Under the pieces are notes generated by a model. It was not told the DNA's origin, did no database searches, and saw only the letters and a list, made by a program, of their open reading frames with translations. Both the position numbers and the translations under genes were made by a program. A stretch of DNA of 64,000 nt from Apricaphanius iberus. Taxonomy: Eukaryota; Chordata; Actinopteri; Cyprinodontiformes; Aphaniidae. Positions 49,516 to 60,601 of this stretch are shown in pieces. Position 1 is the first letter of the stretch. Every line of letters begins with the position of its first letter. The DNA lies in assembly GCA_028564705.1 (NCBI GenBank), contig JAPXFQ010000184.1, forward strand, positions 2,534,501-2,598,500. The letters run 5' to 3'.

Positions 49516-49954
49516 CACCCGAGAACAGCAAAGGACAGCTAAACTCAGCTCAAAAGGATCGCAACAGCTCCAGACAGACAGACACAAAAGCATCACTACA
49601 GCACTGCCTGCCACACAGTTCATAAAAAAAAACTTTAAACAAAAACTATTTAAACCAGGATGTCCTACCCTTTCTACTGCATTAACAAGTTTATCATGAT
49701 CCTGCTTACACTTACACCAATAGAGAAGTACTATGTTTTCAAGGTTGAGAAATCGAGTTTTTTATTTTCACTCTTATACGGCTTCAAATTGTTGAATCAA
49801 GGTAGCAATTAGGAACATCCAGTTACCTTGTTAAAAGCCGTCTTTGCATCTAATGAAAATGGTACATTACATTTATTTTGGATGTTGCATTATTCTATTA
49901 CATTTATCAGTCTTGTATGAGTTATAGTGCACCGATCTTTTATCATTTTAGTCT
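49516..49954. other. unassigned non-coding DNA
   Basis: Flank between the hAT MITE and the LTR retrotransposon; no gene. Confidence 0.5.
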
Positions 49955-49959
49955 AGTAG
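49955..49959. other. target site duplication (left copy) of the LTR retrotransposon
   Basis: AGTAG, repeated exactly at 55585-55589 on the other side of the element. Five bases is the usual Ty3/gypsy duplication. Confidence 0.85.
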
Positions 49960-50597
49960 AGTCATGTTTTTAGTTTGACTCATAAGCCAGCACAGAAACT
50001 CTCGGACAAAAGATTAGCGTCTTTCTTAAATAAAGTTTATTTTCTTCCAAGAAGGGAGGTGGATCGTGGGAGACGGCGACGGGATGGGAATGGACACCGG
50101 TAAGGGACCAGAGCGGAGCAGGATTCTGGAAGGTGGGGATGATGTTGACTGAACCTTCTTCTCCACAGGCAGCTGGGGAGAGCGGAGGAGATCAGGAGCC
50201 GAGCAGCAGCAACGGTGAGGCTGGTGGAGCAGGGAAGTTAGGAGCGGCCGCACCCCAGGAAGACGAGCGTCCAGGGCAGGTATCAGGAGATGGTTCACAG
50301 GAGGAACTTCGGAGAGCCTGAGATGGTCTGGGGTTGACGCGGCGAGTCCGGAAGGAACTAGGACGAGGAACACAGGAGGGAACAAAGGTAAGAACATGGA
50401 CAAATATCGAGCGTAGCGTAGACTAAGGGTCAGGGTTACCACTCCAGGAAACGGAATCATCTGACGCCCGTCTGGTGGATCCGCTCCCTCTAAATACTGC
50501 TAAGGTGATTGCAGTAATGAGCTCCACCTGTTGCTGCTTAATCCTCAGCACCTGTGGAGAGAAATGGACTGACAGCTCCTCCTGCTGGATCCTGACA
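49960..50597 (-). repeat. 3' LTR
   Basis: The 638-bp LTR aligns with 54922-55584 over its full length. It lacks a 14-bp segment and a 10-bp segment present in the other LTR. The transcript-end base next to the target duplication is changed (AGTCA on the plus strand instead of TGTCA). AATAAA on the minus strand at 50036-50041 is the likely polyadenylation signal. Confidence 0.93.
50036..50041 (-). terminator. LTR polyadenylation signal AATAAA
   Basis: AATAAA on the minus strand near the U5 end of the 3' LTR; the same site in the 5' LTR is 54998-55003. It would end the genomic transcript within the LTR and so define the end of R. Confidence 0.7.
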
Positions 50598-50611
50598 CTA
50601 CCTCCCCCTCA
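50598..50611 (-). other. polypurine tract
   Basis: On the minus strand TGAGGGGGAGGTAG directly abuts the 3' LTR and overlaps the pol stop codon (TGA at 50611-50609). It would prime plus-strand DNA synthesis. Confidence 0.85.
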
Positions 50612-53600
50612 ACGGTCGCCACCAGGCGGCCGAGCAGAAGAGGAGCTAGATCTTCTCTCGAAATCTGAAATTAGGGTATGGTCAACAATAAAGGAGCGGG
50701 GAACCCATGAACGCTCCTCAGGGCCATATCCCTCCCAGTCCACCAGGTACTGGTAGCCACGACCCCGGCGACGGACGTCCAGGAGTCGACGGACGGAGAA
50801 CACCGGGCCCCCATCATACATCCGTGGTGGTGGGGGAGGATTGGGCGAGGGACAAGTGCCGGGTGAAACAGGTCTGATCTGGGAGACATGGAACACAGGA
50901 TGAACCCGAAGGGATGCGGGTAGTTTCAGGCGGACCGCCAGGGGACTTAAAACTGCCAGGATGGGATAGGGACCCAAAAAGCGTGGAGACAGTTTCTTAG
51001 GTTGGGCTTTAAAGTTGATGTTCCTGGCGGATAGCCAGACCAATTGGCCTGGAGAGTAGGTGGGCGCGGGGATGCGTCGACGATCGGCGTATTTCTTGTT
51101 TTGGGTGGAAGTGCGCTGGAGGGCCGCCTGAGTCTGTTTCCACACCCTCTTACAGGACAGGATGTAGGAACGAACGGAGGGAAAAACAGAATCCGAGACG
51201 GAGTTGGGCAGTAGGGAAGGTTGGTAACCAAGAGAGGCTTCAAAAGGTGATCGTCCAGTGGCGGCAGAGATGTGGGCATTGTGGGCAAACTCGATCCAGG
51301 GTAAAAAGGTGCTCCATAAGTGAGGATTGGACGAACATACGCATCTCAGGGCATCCTCGACCTCCTGATTGAGCCGCTCGCATTGGCCGTTGGTCTCCGG
51401 GTGGAAACCGGAGGACAGATGAGGCTTGGCCCCCAACGAGCAACAGAACTCCCTCCAAACTTGGGAGGTGAATTGAGGACCCCGGTCTGAAACCACCCCC
51501 GATGGTATGCCATGAAGGCGAAAAACATGGGCGAACAGAATCCTAGCTGTCTGGGCTGCTGAAGGAAGTTTGGACAAAGCCAGCAGATGGGAGGCCTTAG
51601 AGAACCGATCTATGATGGTGAGGATAACCGTCTTACCCTTAGATGCTGGGAGACCGGTGATAAAATCTAGGGCGATATGTGACCAGGGCCGGGCAGGAAC
51701 GGACAGGGGCTGAAGGAGACCAGAAGAGGGTTGATGGACGTTCTTGCTGCGGTTGCATGTGTGACAGGCTTTGACGAACTCCACGACGTCCTTATTGAGT
51801 CCCGGCCACCAGAAGTATCTGCGCAGAAGAGCAATCGTTCGGCTGACCCCAGGGTGGCAAGAAAATTTCGAGGAATGGGCCCATAGTATGGCTTTGGACC
51901 GAACTGTGGATGGAACGTATCTTCTCCCTGGTGGGCCCCCCCCGGGGTCAGGTTCAGTGGAGGTGGCATTCGTGATCTGGCGTTCAAGGTCCCAGGAAAG
52001 GCTTCCAATTCGGCAGGAACTGGGTAAGACTGGTTCAGGTGGTTCAGGATCTGAGTCGGATGAGAATTGACGGGATAAGGCGTCCGGTTTAATGTTCTTT
52101 GACCCTGGTCTGTATGTGATGGAGAGATTGAAACGGGAGAAAAATAGAGACCAACGATATTGTCTGGGGTTGAGTCGTTTGGCCTTCTGTAGGTATGCTA
52201 GGTTTTTATGATCTGTGAAGACTAGGACAGGGATCTCGGTGGACTCCAACCAATGTCTCCACTCCTCTATTGCCAATTTCATGGCGAGCAGTTCACGGTC
52301 CCCTACATCATAGCGCCCTTCCGTTTTACAAAACCTTTTAGAAAAGAAGGCGCAAGGATGAAGTTTGCCGTCAGATGAGAGACGTTGGGAGAGAACGCCC
52401 CCCACACCAGTGTTCGATGCGTCCACCTCGAGGACAAATTGGACGTCGGGGTCAGGCTGGATGAGGATGGGGGCCTGGACAAAGCGACGTTTTAACTCGG
52501 CAAAGGCGAGATCGGCTTCCGGGTTCCAACAAAAAGAGCGCTTGGTGGACGTGAGGGCGGTGAGGGGAGCTGCAACAATGCTGAAGCCTCTGATGAAGCG
52601 TCGATAAAAATTGGCGAATCCCAGGAAGCGTTGCAACTGCTTGCGCGTCTCTGGGGTGGGCCACTCCTCAACTGCTCGAAGTTTACCGGGATCGGCTCTC
52701 ACGCATCCTGCTTCAAAAATAAAACCCAAAAAGGTGACTGAAGGTTTGTGAAACTCACATTTCTCAGCTTTGACGAAGAGGCTGTTTTCCAGGAGTCGGG
52801 TGAGTACTTGGCGGACGTGGGATCTGTGTTCCTGCAGAGTCTTGGAGTAGATGAGGATGTCGTATAGATAGGCGAAAACAAAAATATTAAGGAAATCACG
52901 AAAGACGTCGTTAATGAGAGCTTGGAAGACTGCGGGGGCGTTAGAGAGGCCGAAAGGCATAACCAGGTATTCAAAGTGGCCGATGTGGGTCTTGAAAGCA
53001 GTCTTCCATTCGTCCCCTTTACGCATGCGAACCAGATGGTAAGCGTTACGGAGGTCGAGCTTAGAAAAAATGTTGGCCTCTTGGACGGGTTCGAAGGCGG
53101 AAGAAATGAGTGGGAGAGAATATTTGTTTTTGACAGTGATGTCATTTAGGGCTCGATAGTCGATACAGGGGCGGAGTGATTTGTCCTTCTTCTCAACGAA
53201 GAAAAAACCAGCCCCTACAGGGGAAGTGGAAGGTCGGATAAGTCCTGTCTGAAGCGATTCATTAATATATTTTTCCATGGCCTCTCTTTCCTTTTTGGAA
53301 AGGGTGTAAAGCTTGCCTGCTGGGAGTGGAGCGCCGGGAATAAGGTCGATTGAACAATCGTACGGCCGGTGAGGTGGAAGTGAGAGTGCTTTCTTTTTAC
53401 AGAAAACCTTTTGGAGGTCATGGTATTCGGGTGGAATATGGGTGAGATCAGGCGGAGGCCCGGAGGAGTCGGGAATCTTACCCCGGGGAACGGCTGAGCG
53501 GAGGCAAATAGAATGACAACTAGGGCTCCAGGAATCGACGTGTCGGCCGGACCAGTTAATCGTGGGGTTGTGCTCCTCCAACCAGGGATAGCCCAAGACA

Positions 53601-53992
53601 ATGGCGGGTTCATTGACAGGGAAAACAAACAGAGAGATTTCTTCATGATGGTTACCGGAGACTATGAGAGAAACGGGTCTTGTCTTATGTGTAATAGTTG
53701 TGAGACGGTGACCATCCAGAGCGGAGACACTAAAATCTTGACAAAGGGGAATAATGGGAATGGAAAGTCTCTTAACTAGATCAGGGGAGATGAGGTTTTG
53801 TTCAGAACCTGAATCAATTAAAACTTGGACCGGGAAAGAGTTCTTATGTACAATCAGAGTAGCTGAAAACATTAGTCTGGGAGGTTGATCAATCTGACCC
53901 GTCAGAACTCCCAGTCTTACTGACGAGCTCCCCCTTTTGGCCGAGTCGGGCAAGTGGCGATGAAGTGTCCGTTCTCCCCACAATATAAACAA
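50609..53992 (-). CDS. pol: Pol polyprotein: protease, reverse transcriptase, RNase H, integrase, chromodomain
   Basis: 1127 residues counted from the first ATG of the open frame; the true protein is probably a Gag-Pol fusion made by -1 shifting, so this ATG need not be used. Aspartic protease: DSG with Asp60. [12 protein letters not shown] (Asp313), MPFGLSNAP, then YLYD at 375-378, where the first Asp of YxDD is Tyr377. RNase H: Asp524, Glu567, Asp594, Asp637. Integrase: His706, His713, Cys743, Cys746 zinc finger and Asp776, Asp836, Glu872, a DD35E spacing. Chromodomain about 1063-1113 ([13 protein letters not shown]), which binds histone marks and steers integration. No stop codon interrupts the frame. 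The Tyr377 change should abolish polymerase activity. Confidence 0.93.
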   Translation of the reverse strand: MFILWGERTLHRHLPDSAKRGSSSVRLGVLTGQIDQPPRLMFSATLIVHKNSFPVQVLIDSGSEQNLISPDLVKRLSIPIIPLCQDFSVSALDGHRLTTITHKTRPVSLIVSGNHHEEISLFVFPVNEPAIVLGYPWLEEHNPTINWSGRHVDSWSPSCHSICLRSAVPRGKIPDSSGPPPDLTHIPPEYHDLQKVFCKKKALSLPPHRPYDCSIDLIPGAPLPAGKLYTLSKKEREAMEKYINESLQTGLIRPSTSPVGAGFFFVEKKDKSLRPCIDYRALNDITVKNKYSLPLISSAFEPVQEANIFSKLDLRNAYHLVRMRKGDEWKTAFKTHIGHFEYLVMPFGLSNAPAVFQALINDVFRDFLNIFVFAYLYDILIYSKTLQEHRSHVRQVLTRLLENSLFVKAEKCEFHKPSVTFLGFIFEAGCVRADPGKLRAVEEWPTPETRKQLQRFLGFANFYRRFIRGFSIVAAPLTALTSTKRSFCWNPEADLAFAELKRRFVQAPILIQPDPDVQFVLEVDASNTGVGGVLSQRLSSDGKLHPCAFFSKRFCKTEGRYDVGDRELLAMKLAIEEWRHWLESTEIPVLVFTDHKNLAYLQKAKRLNPRQYRWSLFFSRFNLSITYRPGSKNIKPDALSRQFSSDSDPEPPEPVLPSSCRIGSLSWDLERQITNATSTEPDPGGGPPGRRYVPSTVRSKAILWAHSSKFSCHPGVSRTIALLRRYFWWPGLNKDVVEFVKACHTCNRSKNVHQPSSGLLQPLSVPARPWSHIALDFITGLPASKGKTVILTIIDRFSKASHLLALSKLPSAAQTARILFAHVFRLHGIPSGVVSDRGPQFTSQVWREFCCSLGAKPHLSSGFHPETNGQCERLNQEVEDALRCVCSSNPHLWSTFLPWIEFAHNAHISAATGRSPFEASLGYQPSLLPNSVSDSVFPSVRSYILSCKRVWKQTQAALQRTSTQNKKYADRRRIPAPTYSPGQLVWLSARNINFKAQPKKLSPRFLGPYPILAVLSPLAVRLKLPASLRVHPVFHVSQIRPVSPGTCPSPNPPPPPRMYDGGPVFSVRRLLDVRRRGRGYQYLVDWEGYGPEERSWVPRSFIVDHTLISDFERRSSSSSARPPGGDR

Positions 53993-54945
53993 GCTCGGGA
54001 GCGAATGCGGCGATGACGTTCTGTCGGAGTGAGCCGAGTGTTTCCGATCTGCATCGGTTCAGGGTCGGAGCCGGTTTGGGAAAAATTATGGTCAGGAGCT
54101 GGATCTGGAACTGATAGAGGTTGAACAGGAGCGGGGTGAGGAAGAAAGCGATTCCGGGTCTTGGATCTCTCTCGTATCCGAGAGTCTACTTTGATTGCTA
54201 GAGAAATTAACACGTCGAGGGAGTGAGGATCGTCGCGGGTGGCTAATTCATCCTTGAGGTTGTCATTTAAAGAGTTGAGGAAAGCTGCCTTAAGTGCAGG
54301 ACGGTTCCACCCTGATTCAGCCGCAAGAATGCGGAAGTCGATAGCCAGGTCAGAGACCGACCGGTTGCCCTGCCTGAGGCTCCACAGCTGTTTGGCAACT
54401 TCTTCTTCCCCGACAGAGGGACAGAAGGTAAGTTCAAACTGAGTCTTGAATTCTTGGAAAGTTATCGTTGCCATTTCGGACTGGCTAAACCTTGCATTAG
54501 CCCACTGGAGAGCTCGATCGCGGAGTAGCGCCACCATATAAGAAATTTTATTGGCGTCAAGATGAAAATGAGTTGGAGACCGCTCGAAGGCAAGGGAACA
54601 CTGAAGCAAGAAACCCCTACTCTTGGTTATCTGCCCCGAGAACGGTTCTGGAGGAGGAGAAGTCACTTCTTTAAACGTCGCCGAAATAGGAGAAGGCTGA
54701 GCGGTAACAGTGGAAGAACTAGAAGAGTTCAAAGAGTCCGCTCTGGTTCGGATAGTTCGGAGCTCGTCCAAAAGTTGGGTTATCCGAACAAAACCCTGCT
54801 GGAAAGCGACCTGTTGACGAGCTAGATCCTGCAACAGGGCTTCGTGACGACCTAGCATGGCCCCTTGTTCGGAAAGAGCCGAGCGCAACTGTGCCGCTGA
54901 GTCAGGATGGTCAGATGATTCTGTCATGTTTTTAGTTTGACTCAT
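53917..54945 (-). CDS. gag: Gag (capsid/nucleocapsid) protein
   Basis: 342 residues, open from an ATG at 54945 that lies inside the 5' LTR; a second in-frame ATG at 54927 also lies in the LTR. The middle (about residues 90-230) resembles the retrotransposon Gag/capsid family, with WANARFSQ and [21 protein letters not shown] text. A single CCHC zinc knuckle sits near the C-terminus: Cys319, Cys322, His327, Cys332. Gag would coat the genomic RNA in cytoplasmic particles. The 12-nt primer-binding site is within the gag codons just after the second ATG. The 3' end overlaps pol by 76 nt in the -1 frame. The frame appears undamaged. Confidence 0.9.
   Translation of the reverse strand: MSQTKNMTESSDHPDSAAQLRSALSEQGAMLGRHEALLQDLARQQVAFQQGFVRITQLLDELRTIRTRADSLNSSSSSTVTAQPSPISATFKEVTSPPPEPFSGQITKSRGFLLQCSLAFERSPTHFHLDANKISYMVALLRDRALQWANARFSQSEMATITFQEFKTQFELTFCPSVGEEEVAKQLWSLRQGNRSVSDLAIDFRILAAESGWNRPALKAAFLNSLNDNLKDELATRDDPHSLDVLISLAIKVDSRIRERSKTRNRFLPHPAPVQPLSVPDPAPDHNFSQTGSDPEPMQIGNTRLTPTERHRRIRSRACLYCGENGHFIATCPTRPKGGARQ
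53927..53940 (-). promoter_or_regulatory. candidate -1 ribosomal frameshift site
   Basis: In the gag/pol overlap the minus strand reads CCAAAAGGGGGAGC, with gag codons CCA AAA GGG GGA and -1 codons GCC AAA AGG GGG. A shift here re-pairs AAA perfectly and GGG two of three. It is the only long homopolymeric pair in the overlap, 8 codons before the gag stop. It is not a canonical X XXY YYZ heptamer, so the site is inferred. Confidence 0.5.
54910..54921 (-). other. self-primer binding site
   Basis: GAATCATCTGAC immediately follows the 5' LTR in the transcript. It is the exact inverse complement of GTCAGATGATTC at 55452-55441, the predicted 5' end of the same transcript. No tRNA 3' end is needed. 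This is the arrangement established for Tf1 and proposed for sushi-type elements. Confidence 0.82.
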
Positions 54946-55378
54946 AAGCCAGCACAGAAACTCTCGGACAAAAGATTAGCGTCTTTCTTAAATAAAGTTT
55001 ATTTTCTTCCAAGAAGGGAGGTGGATCGTGGGAGACGGCGACGGGATGGGAATGGACACCGGAGTAGGAGGAAGAGGTAAGGGACCAGAGCGGAGCAGGA
55101 TTCTGGAAGATGGGAATGATGTGGACTGAACCTTCTTCTCCACAGGCAGCTGGGGAGAGCGGAGGAGATCAGGAGCCGAGCAGCAGCAACGGTGAGGCTG
55201 GTGGAGCAGGGAAGTTAGGAGCGGCCGCACCCCCAGGAAGACGAGCGTCCAGGGCAGGTATCAGGAGATGGTTCACAGGAGGAACTTCGGAGAGCCTGAG
55301 ATGGTCTGGGGTTGACGCGGCGAGTCCGGAAGGAACTAAGACGAGGAACACAGGAGGGAACAAAGGTAAGAACATGGA

Positions 55379-55405
55379 CAAATATCGAGCGTAGCTCGAT
55401 ATTTG
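55379..55405. repeat. perfect palindromic hairpin in the 5' LTR
   Basis: CAAATATCGAG and CTCGATATTTG (11-bp arms) around a 5-base loop. It would form a stem 47-73 nt from the predicted RNA start. The 3' LTR (about 50401-50420) lacks one arm. Confidence 0.9.
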
Positions 55406-55440
55406 TAGACTAAGGGTCAGGGTTACCACTCCAGGAAACG

Positions 55441-55483
55441 GAATCATCTGACGCCCGTCTGGTGGATCCGCTCCCTCTAAATA
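55441..55483 (-). promoter_or_regulatory. LTR promoter: TATA-like box and predicted transcript start
   Basis: TATTTAG begins at 55483 on the minus strand, 31 nt before GTCAGATGATTC (55452-55441). That spacing is ideal for TATA-directed initiation at 55452. The start is chosen because the first 12 nt then equal the self-primer exactly. Confidence 0.7.
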
Positions 55484-55584
55484 CTGCTAAGATGATTGCA
55501 GTAACGAGCTCCACCTGTTGCTGCTTAATCCTCAGCACCTGTGGAGAGAAATGTACAGACAGCTCCTCCTGCTGGATCCTGACA

Positions 55585-55589
55585 AGTAG
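55585..55589. other. target site duplication (right copy) of the LTR retrotransposon
   Basis: AGTAG, identical to 49955-49959. Confidence 0.85.
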
Positions 55590-58500
55590 GTATGTATGCT
55601 TATATGTGTAAAAGATTCTGAGCTTGTCAGAGCTTTGTGCTATTTTTTCCATTTCATAATGTGAATGTGTGCAATATTATCGGTAAAATAACAGCTGCTA
55701 ACATACTGTACATTTACACTATAATTTAAAACTATAGACCACCCAACCAAAGGACATCGATAGATGTGGTGAATCTACAAGAGCAAATGAACTTTTCCCA
55801 TCAGAGTACAATCCACATTAAAATCCAGACAAGTTTCACTAGTTAGTGATGTGACATTTACAGAAGCCGAGAGGACTGTGATGAATTCCTATGTGCCACA
55901 TTACGCTATTAGGGATTTAATGAAGCCCATACTTTGCTTGTAAATCACAGCTGTATAAATGGGAGACCGTAACAATGCTTTTCACCACAGAGAGGAAATG
56001 TCCTCATTCAGTAGTTAACCCTTGTTGCATGATGTGAAATAAATGTGAAATGCCAACTGCCAGGAAAACAACAAGGTATTCCTTGAGTTTAAGTAAACCT
56101 AACCTTTTGTCCTGCCTTTACCTCTTTGTGGAAGTCTGCTACTATGGTGATAATGAATAGGATAGAAGTCATTTTAGAACAAACAAGGGAGTTATTGGAG
56201 ACATAAAACGGAAATTCTCACCGTTGCGGTTCATATTTTAAACTTCCTCAAGAACACTAGTTCTCACTTCTTGTGTTGAAAGATTTAGTAGAAGGAATGT
56301 GCAGTGCTCAGTCAGTCATAGCTATGTTGTTAAGGGGAGGCAGTATGACCCTGAATCACTTTAACTTTACCATGGATCAGTCAGTGACAGAGACTTGGTT
56401 ATATGCAGCAACTATATTTGTAAACATATTTTGTGCAGTTGTAATTAGACATATGTTTACATACAACTCAAAACATATCTCTGTCCTCTGATTGAGCAGG
56501 ATAATGACTCCTGTATTCTAGATAAATAATGTATTAATTCATTTAAATTATTTAAGAAGACTTATTGCATGCATTTCATACAAGCACAATATTTCTGTTA
56601 CAGAATTTGCTATTTTCTAAGTTTTGTTATATGAAGAGATTTTGAGCTGTCAATATGTCCTTCAGTAAGATCCCTGGATTTCCTCAAGAATCAAATAAGA
56701 GAAGCTGGATCACACAACACTTGTAATAAGAAAAATGCATTAGTGTATAAATAGAATATAATTTACTAGAAATAACAATTTATAATAAATAAGAAATTCT
56801 TTTTTTTTTTTTAACCATTACACTAATTTATAACTGTGGCTGGATACAACCCATTGCATTCTGCATTACATAATGGATCGTAATTTGATAAAATAAATAA
56901 ATAAAACATCTGAGTTTGTTATTCCTTCATATTTCAAATGTCTATAATGGGTAAAAAAATCTAACTTTTTTTGTTTTTGTTGGCTAGCGCACTTATGAAA
57001 AGCCTATTTGTACATTTATTTAAGTTAAGACATCACCTACAATACAAAAAGTTACTCCCCTAAACTTCTTTATTTTGACATTCAGAACAATATTTAAAAT
57101 TTTGAAAATGACGAGTCTGTGTCAAACTTTATACCAAATTTATCTCACCACCATTAAAATTGAGGATGCTAAAAATGGTAAATAAATCTCAGAAGCGCAA
57201 TGCGAGAGAACTGATAAGCCTGACATTGTCACCAAGGAACCACAAAACCATTAATTTTAAGGCTTTAGTACACTTCTTTAATAACAGGGATACCTATACT
57301 GGTAAAGGGTGTTGTATGGAGTTACATGATGGTAGGAATCTGATCTGGTGTGGGCCAAGTGTAATACAGCTTCAGGTTTTTTCAAGTGGTTCAAACCTAA
57401 TCTTATCAATCAAATGAAGTAGCATTTAAAGCTAGAAATGCTGCAGGAAATATCTTCATAGAACCACAGTTAAAAATATACTCACAATGCTTTCAATATT
57501 TCATATTTAAAAAACAGGCAAGATCAACACACACTTGGTGCAATTACTGGTTTATTTACTCATTTAAACTTTCATTTAGATTTCACTCATGCAGAAAAGT
57601 ATCCCAGATTTTCTATTAAGTGGTCCTGTAAACTACATTCAGCTGGTACTCAAAAAATATATTCAAAGAAATACTGAAGCACCACTTGAGCCTAGCTGAG
57701 ATTGTAGGGTCCAATATTATAGCTTTTTGTTTAGCTGCTGGGACATGAAAAACAGGGTGAGGGAATTCCTTTAATAAAACCAGCATGTCACTTAATTCAG
57801 TAATGAAAATTTTGTACACTTTGGATGTCTTCACTTATAACTATCTTCATTGTGGTAACATACAAGAGGAAAACACTTCTTTAGAACTACATAATTTGTC
57901 TGTTCTTCCTGTTTATTGAGATTTTACAGTTTTCTCACATGTATTTGTGTAAACCTCCACAAAAATATACAAACACTAATACCTTTATCTAATTGCCATC
58001 TGGTTCCGGGCTTTTTAACCAAGGGTCAGAGGTCATACTAGGGATAATAGTCCACAATATGTCCTTTTTAACTGATAATTTAAAATAGTTTTTTTGTGCT
58101 TCTTCTCTTGAAATTGAATCCACTTGACCTGAAAAGGAACTTCTGATCGGCTCTTGAATCACCTACAAATTTGACAAACGCTGTAGGTCATAGATTCAAA
58201 TCACTGCTAATTGATTACTTAAATGATTGCATACTCTGCAATTTCTTTTAATTCGTTATGAATACATGCTACTGACAGAGAGGTACATGTAAAGCAGAAT
58301 AGTTCCTTTTCTGTTGTCTGTTTAATAAAAGCAGACTGATTTACTTAACAGTCAGCATAATCAAGAAAAAATATGTTATTCAGCCTCTTCCTGAAGCGGC
58401 CTTGTTTACTTCTTAAAAACCTTATACTGTAACATCAAGCTGGGAGCAGGATTTTCAAGTCATATTTTGTCCATATGACTTTGCAACTGTTTAACTTTTA

Positions 58501-60410
58501 AGGATTATTTCTCAAAAAAATACTATTTGTTTTGCCCATATGTAGAAAAATAAAATAAAAACAAGAACAACAAAAAATAATAACACAGCAAGCTGTTGCA
58601 ATGATTAAGTTCTTCTACATATTCACTGGCTGATTAATACTTGTACAATTTCCAGCTCCTTCTTGCAGTGCAGACTCATATTTTACAAGGAACTGTATCT
58701 TCTGATATGAAAATACTGACTATACTATATGTTCTTGGTTTGTCTGATACTGAGGTTGCACGAAGATGTAACCTTTCTATCCTGTCAAAGATAAGATTTT
58801 TTTAAACTCATGCTTCGTAACAGTGCGTTATCTCGGCTGTCATAAACACAGTGTCCGGTGTTTTTCTTTTTGGAGCGCGGGTCTGATACGACGTGTTGAG
58901 GTAATCACAACAGTCTTTCCAGTGATTGATACTTCTGGAATGGCATGTTTTCACAGAAGGAAAAGGGGGAACATTTTTGTTTCTTCAAATGAATAGCAAA
59001 TGGACCTGAACAGAAAATTGCAGTGGGATGGAAAAGGATCACTACGTTTGTGGTTGCATGTCAACTGCAAGGTCACATACCAGGAGTCAGGATCCCCCCA
59101 CAGTGGAACAAACTTTTCGTTTTGATGGCAGCACATTCTAATGCTGTCGTTGTTACCATAACTGGGGAAAGTAGCCAGTTAAAAAGGCTTAACTCGCAAA
59201 TGTGCCCTCGAAATTTACAGTGCCATTTAAGTCTTTGTTTAATACAGCTAAAGTAATATACAATTCAAGATGATTGAAACTGTCTATGACATACCAAGAA
59301 TCCATGACATCCTATAATGCAAAATAGCATGTGGTTTTACATGGAAAACTTGACCAGAATAGCATGCTGTACTGTGGCATTTTTCATTGTACCCCAGAGA
59401 GATCAGACCAATTACCTCATTAAGTAATGTGTCTGTCTAAGTGAACTGGTCTGGTGAGCTGGAGACAGGCAGAGCAAAAAAAAAAGAAAGCGCCACAGAA
59501 AGAGAGAGATGGAGATAATAGGATGCAGTCAGAAAGAAAGGAGGGCCCCAAACAAGTCTGTGTAGGCTAATGAGTAAACTATAGACGCTTTTTAAACAAT
59601 CCAAAACATTGTTCAATAGCTACCAGATGGCTTAGTGAATTGTGTAACTTTTGAAGTTGATCTGCTCTAAGTGTGACCTCTTTATTTGACTGAAACTATA
59701 CTGGTAAGAAGCTGAAACCTTTATTTCTGCACAGCATAAAGTAGGAGTATTATAAATGCAACAAAGAGATATGTTGAGTACTTCAAATTATTGAAATAGT
59801 TTAGGAAAATAGATAACATAACGTTACACAGGCATGCTTACACTGTTTTGAATTCAGAAGAAGTTATTATCTGGTTACAGGTATCACGGTTTTAAAAGGT
59901 TCTTTGTAACCAGATTCCAGAGAAGGTGTTTGAGTGACCATAGTTTATCCAGCAATATGAAGCACAGCAGTCGTGGCCCTCCGAAATCTGTTGCTGTGCA
60001 CTAGTAGTCAGTTGGTTGAAGGAATCCTTATACAAGGTAAAATTGGCTGTTTGGAAATACTTTTGGTCACAAAGCAACACCAATGAACTGGAAACTAAAG
60101 AAGTGCAGCTCTTAAAAGTGGTGGTAGAGTTTTACTGTGAGCTACGAGTGGCATGTTTTTTATTTGGCTGAATGCTGCTTTTTATAACTGTAATATAACT
60201 ATAAGAAAATGGCAAAAAGCTATAATCTGGGCTATAACCATATTTATTTGAGAACTAAGATGACATGTAGAAGGTTTTGTGTTGTTTTTAGTAAGTCAAT
60301 GACAAAGAATCAAAGCTGACATTAATGAAAGTGTAATAAGGTAATTTTAGCAGCATTGAAAGTCCTATATTATGCTATTTCACAGCTTTCAACTTCTGGT
60401 ATAGGGACAT
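55590..60410. other. unassigned non-coding DNA
   Basis: AT-rich sequence without recognised genes, RNA genes or repeats. The frames at 56273-56491, 57160-57417 and 59023-59256 have no domain. The stretch 58810-58920 is locally richer in CpG but short. Confidence 0.45.
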
Positions 60411-60411
60411 A

Positions 60412-60521
60412 TATGATAAAATGTCACCATTGGCATTATATAGCATTAATTTGCCCTAAAATATAACTTATATCCTGGAGTTATTCTTGGACCCAGAAGT
60501 AAGTAAGACCCTCGGTTTCTC
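60412..60521 (+). repeat. unnamed dispersed repeat, copy B
   Basis: About 80% identical by eye to 1123-1230, same orientation. The preceding sequence (CCTATATTATGCTATTTCACAGC, 60364-60386) may also belong to this repeat but has no match in copy A, where a (TA)n array stands instead. Confidence 0.7.
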
Positions 60522-60601
60522 TAAAATCTTGAAGCCTCCAAAATCTGCCAAAATCTAACACCCTCCTCGAGGTCCAACCATCTCCTCTGAACGGTAGGTC
60601 A

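Larger units (their letters stand above)
49960..55584 (-). mobile_element. full-length Ty3/gypsy chromodomain retrotransposon (sushi-like chromovirus)
   Basis: A 5625-bp element on the minus strand with, in transcript order: 5' LTR (55584-54922), self-primer binding site (54921-54910), gag, pol, polypurine tract and 3' LTR (50597-49960). The outer ends are TGTCA..TGACA (the last base of the 3' LTR is changed), flanked by AGTAG duplications. Domain order protease, RT, RNase H, integrase, chromodomain identifies a chromovirus; self-priming and -1 overlapping gag/pol fit the Tf1/sushi group. Both frames are open, but the RT active-site motif has lost an Asp, so the copy is probably non-autonomous. 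The LTRs differ by about nine substitutions and three indels, indicating fairly recent insertion. Confidence 0.93.
54922..55584 (-). repeat. 5' LTR
   Basis: 663 bp, ends TGTCA..TGACA. In transcript sense U3 is 55584-55453 with a TATA-like TATTTAG at 55483-55477. R starts at about 55452 and runs to just past AATAAA (55003-54998). A perfect 11-bp-arm hairpin lies at 55379-55405. The gag start codons fall inside its last 25 bases. Confidence 0.93.

Noticed and set aside
50026..50460. 144-residue frame (and its near-copy at 55169-55447)
   Set aside because: It lies wholly in the LTRs and appears in both because the LTRs are repeats; no domain.
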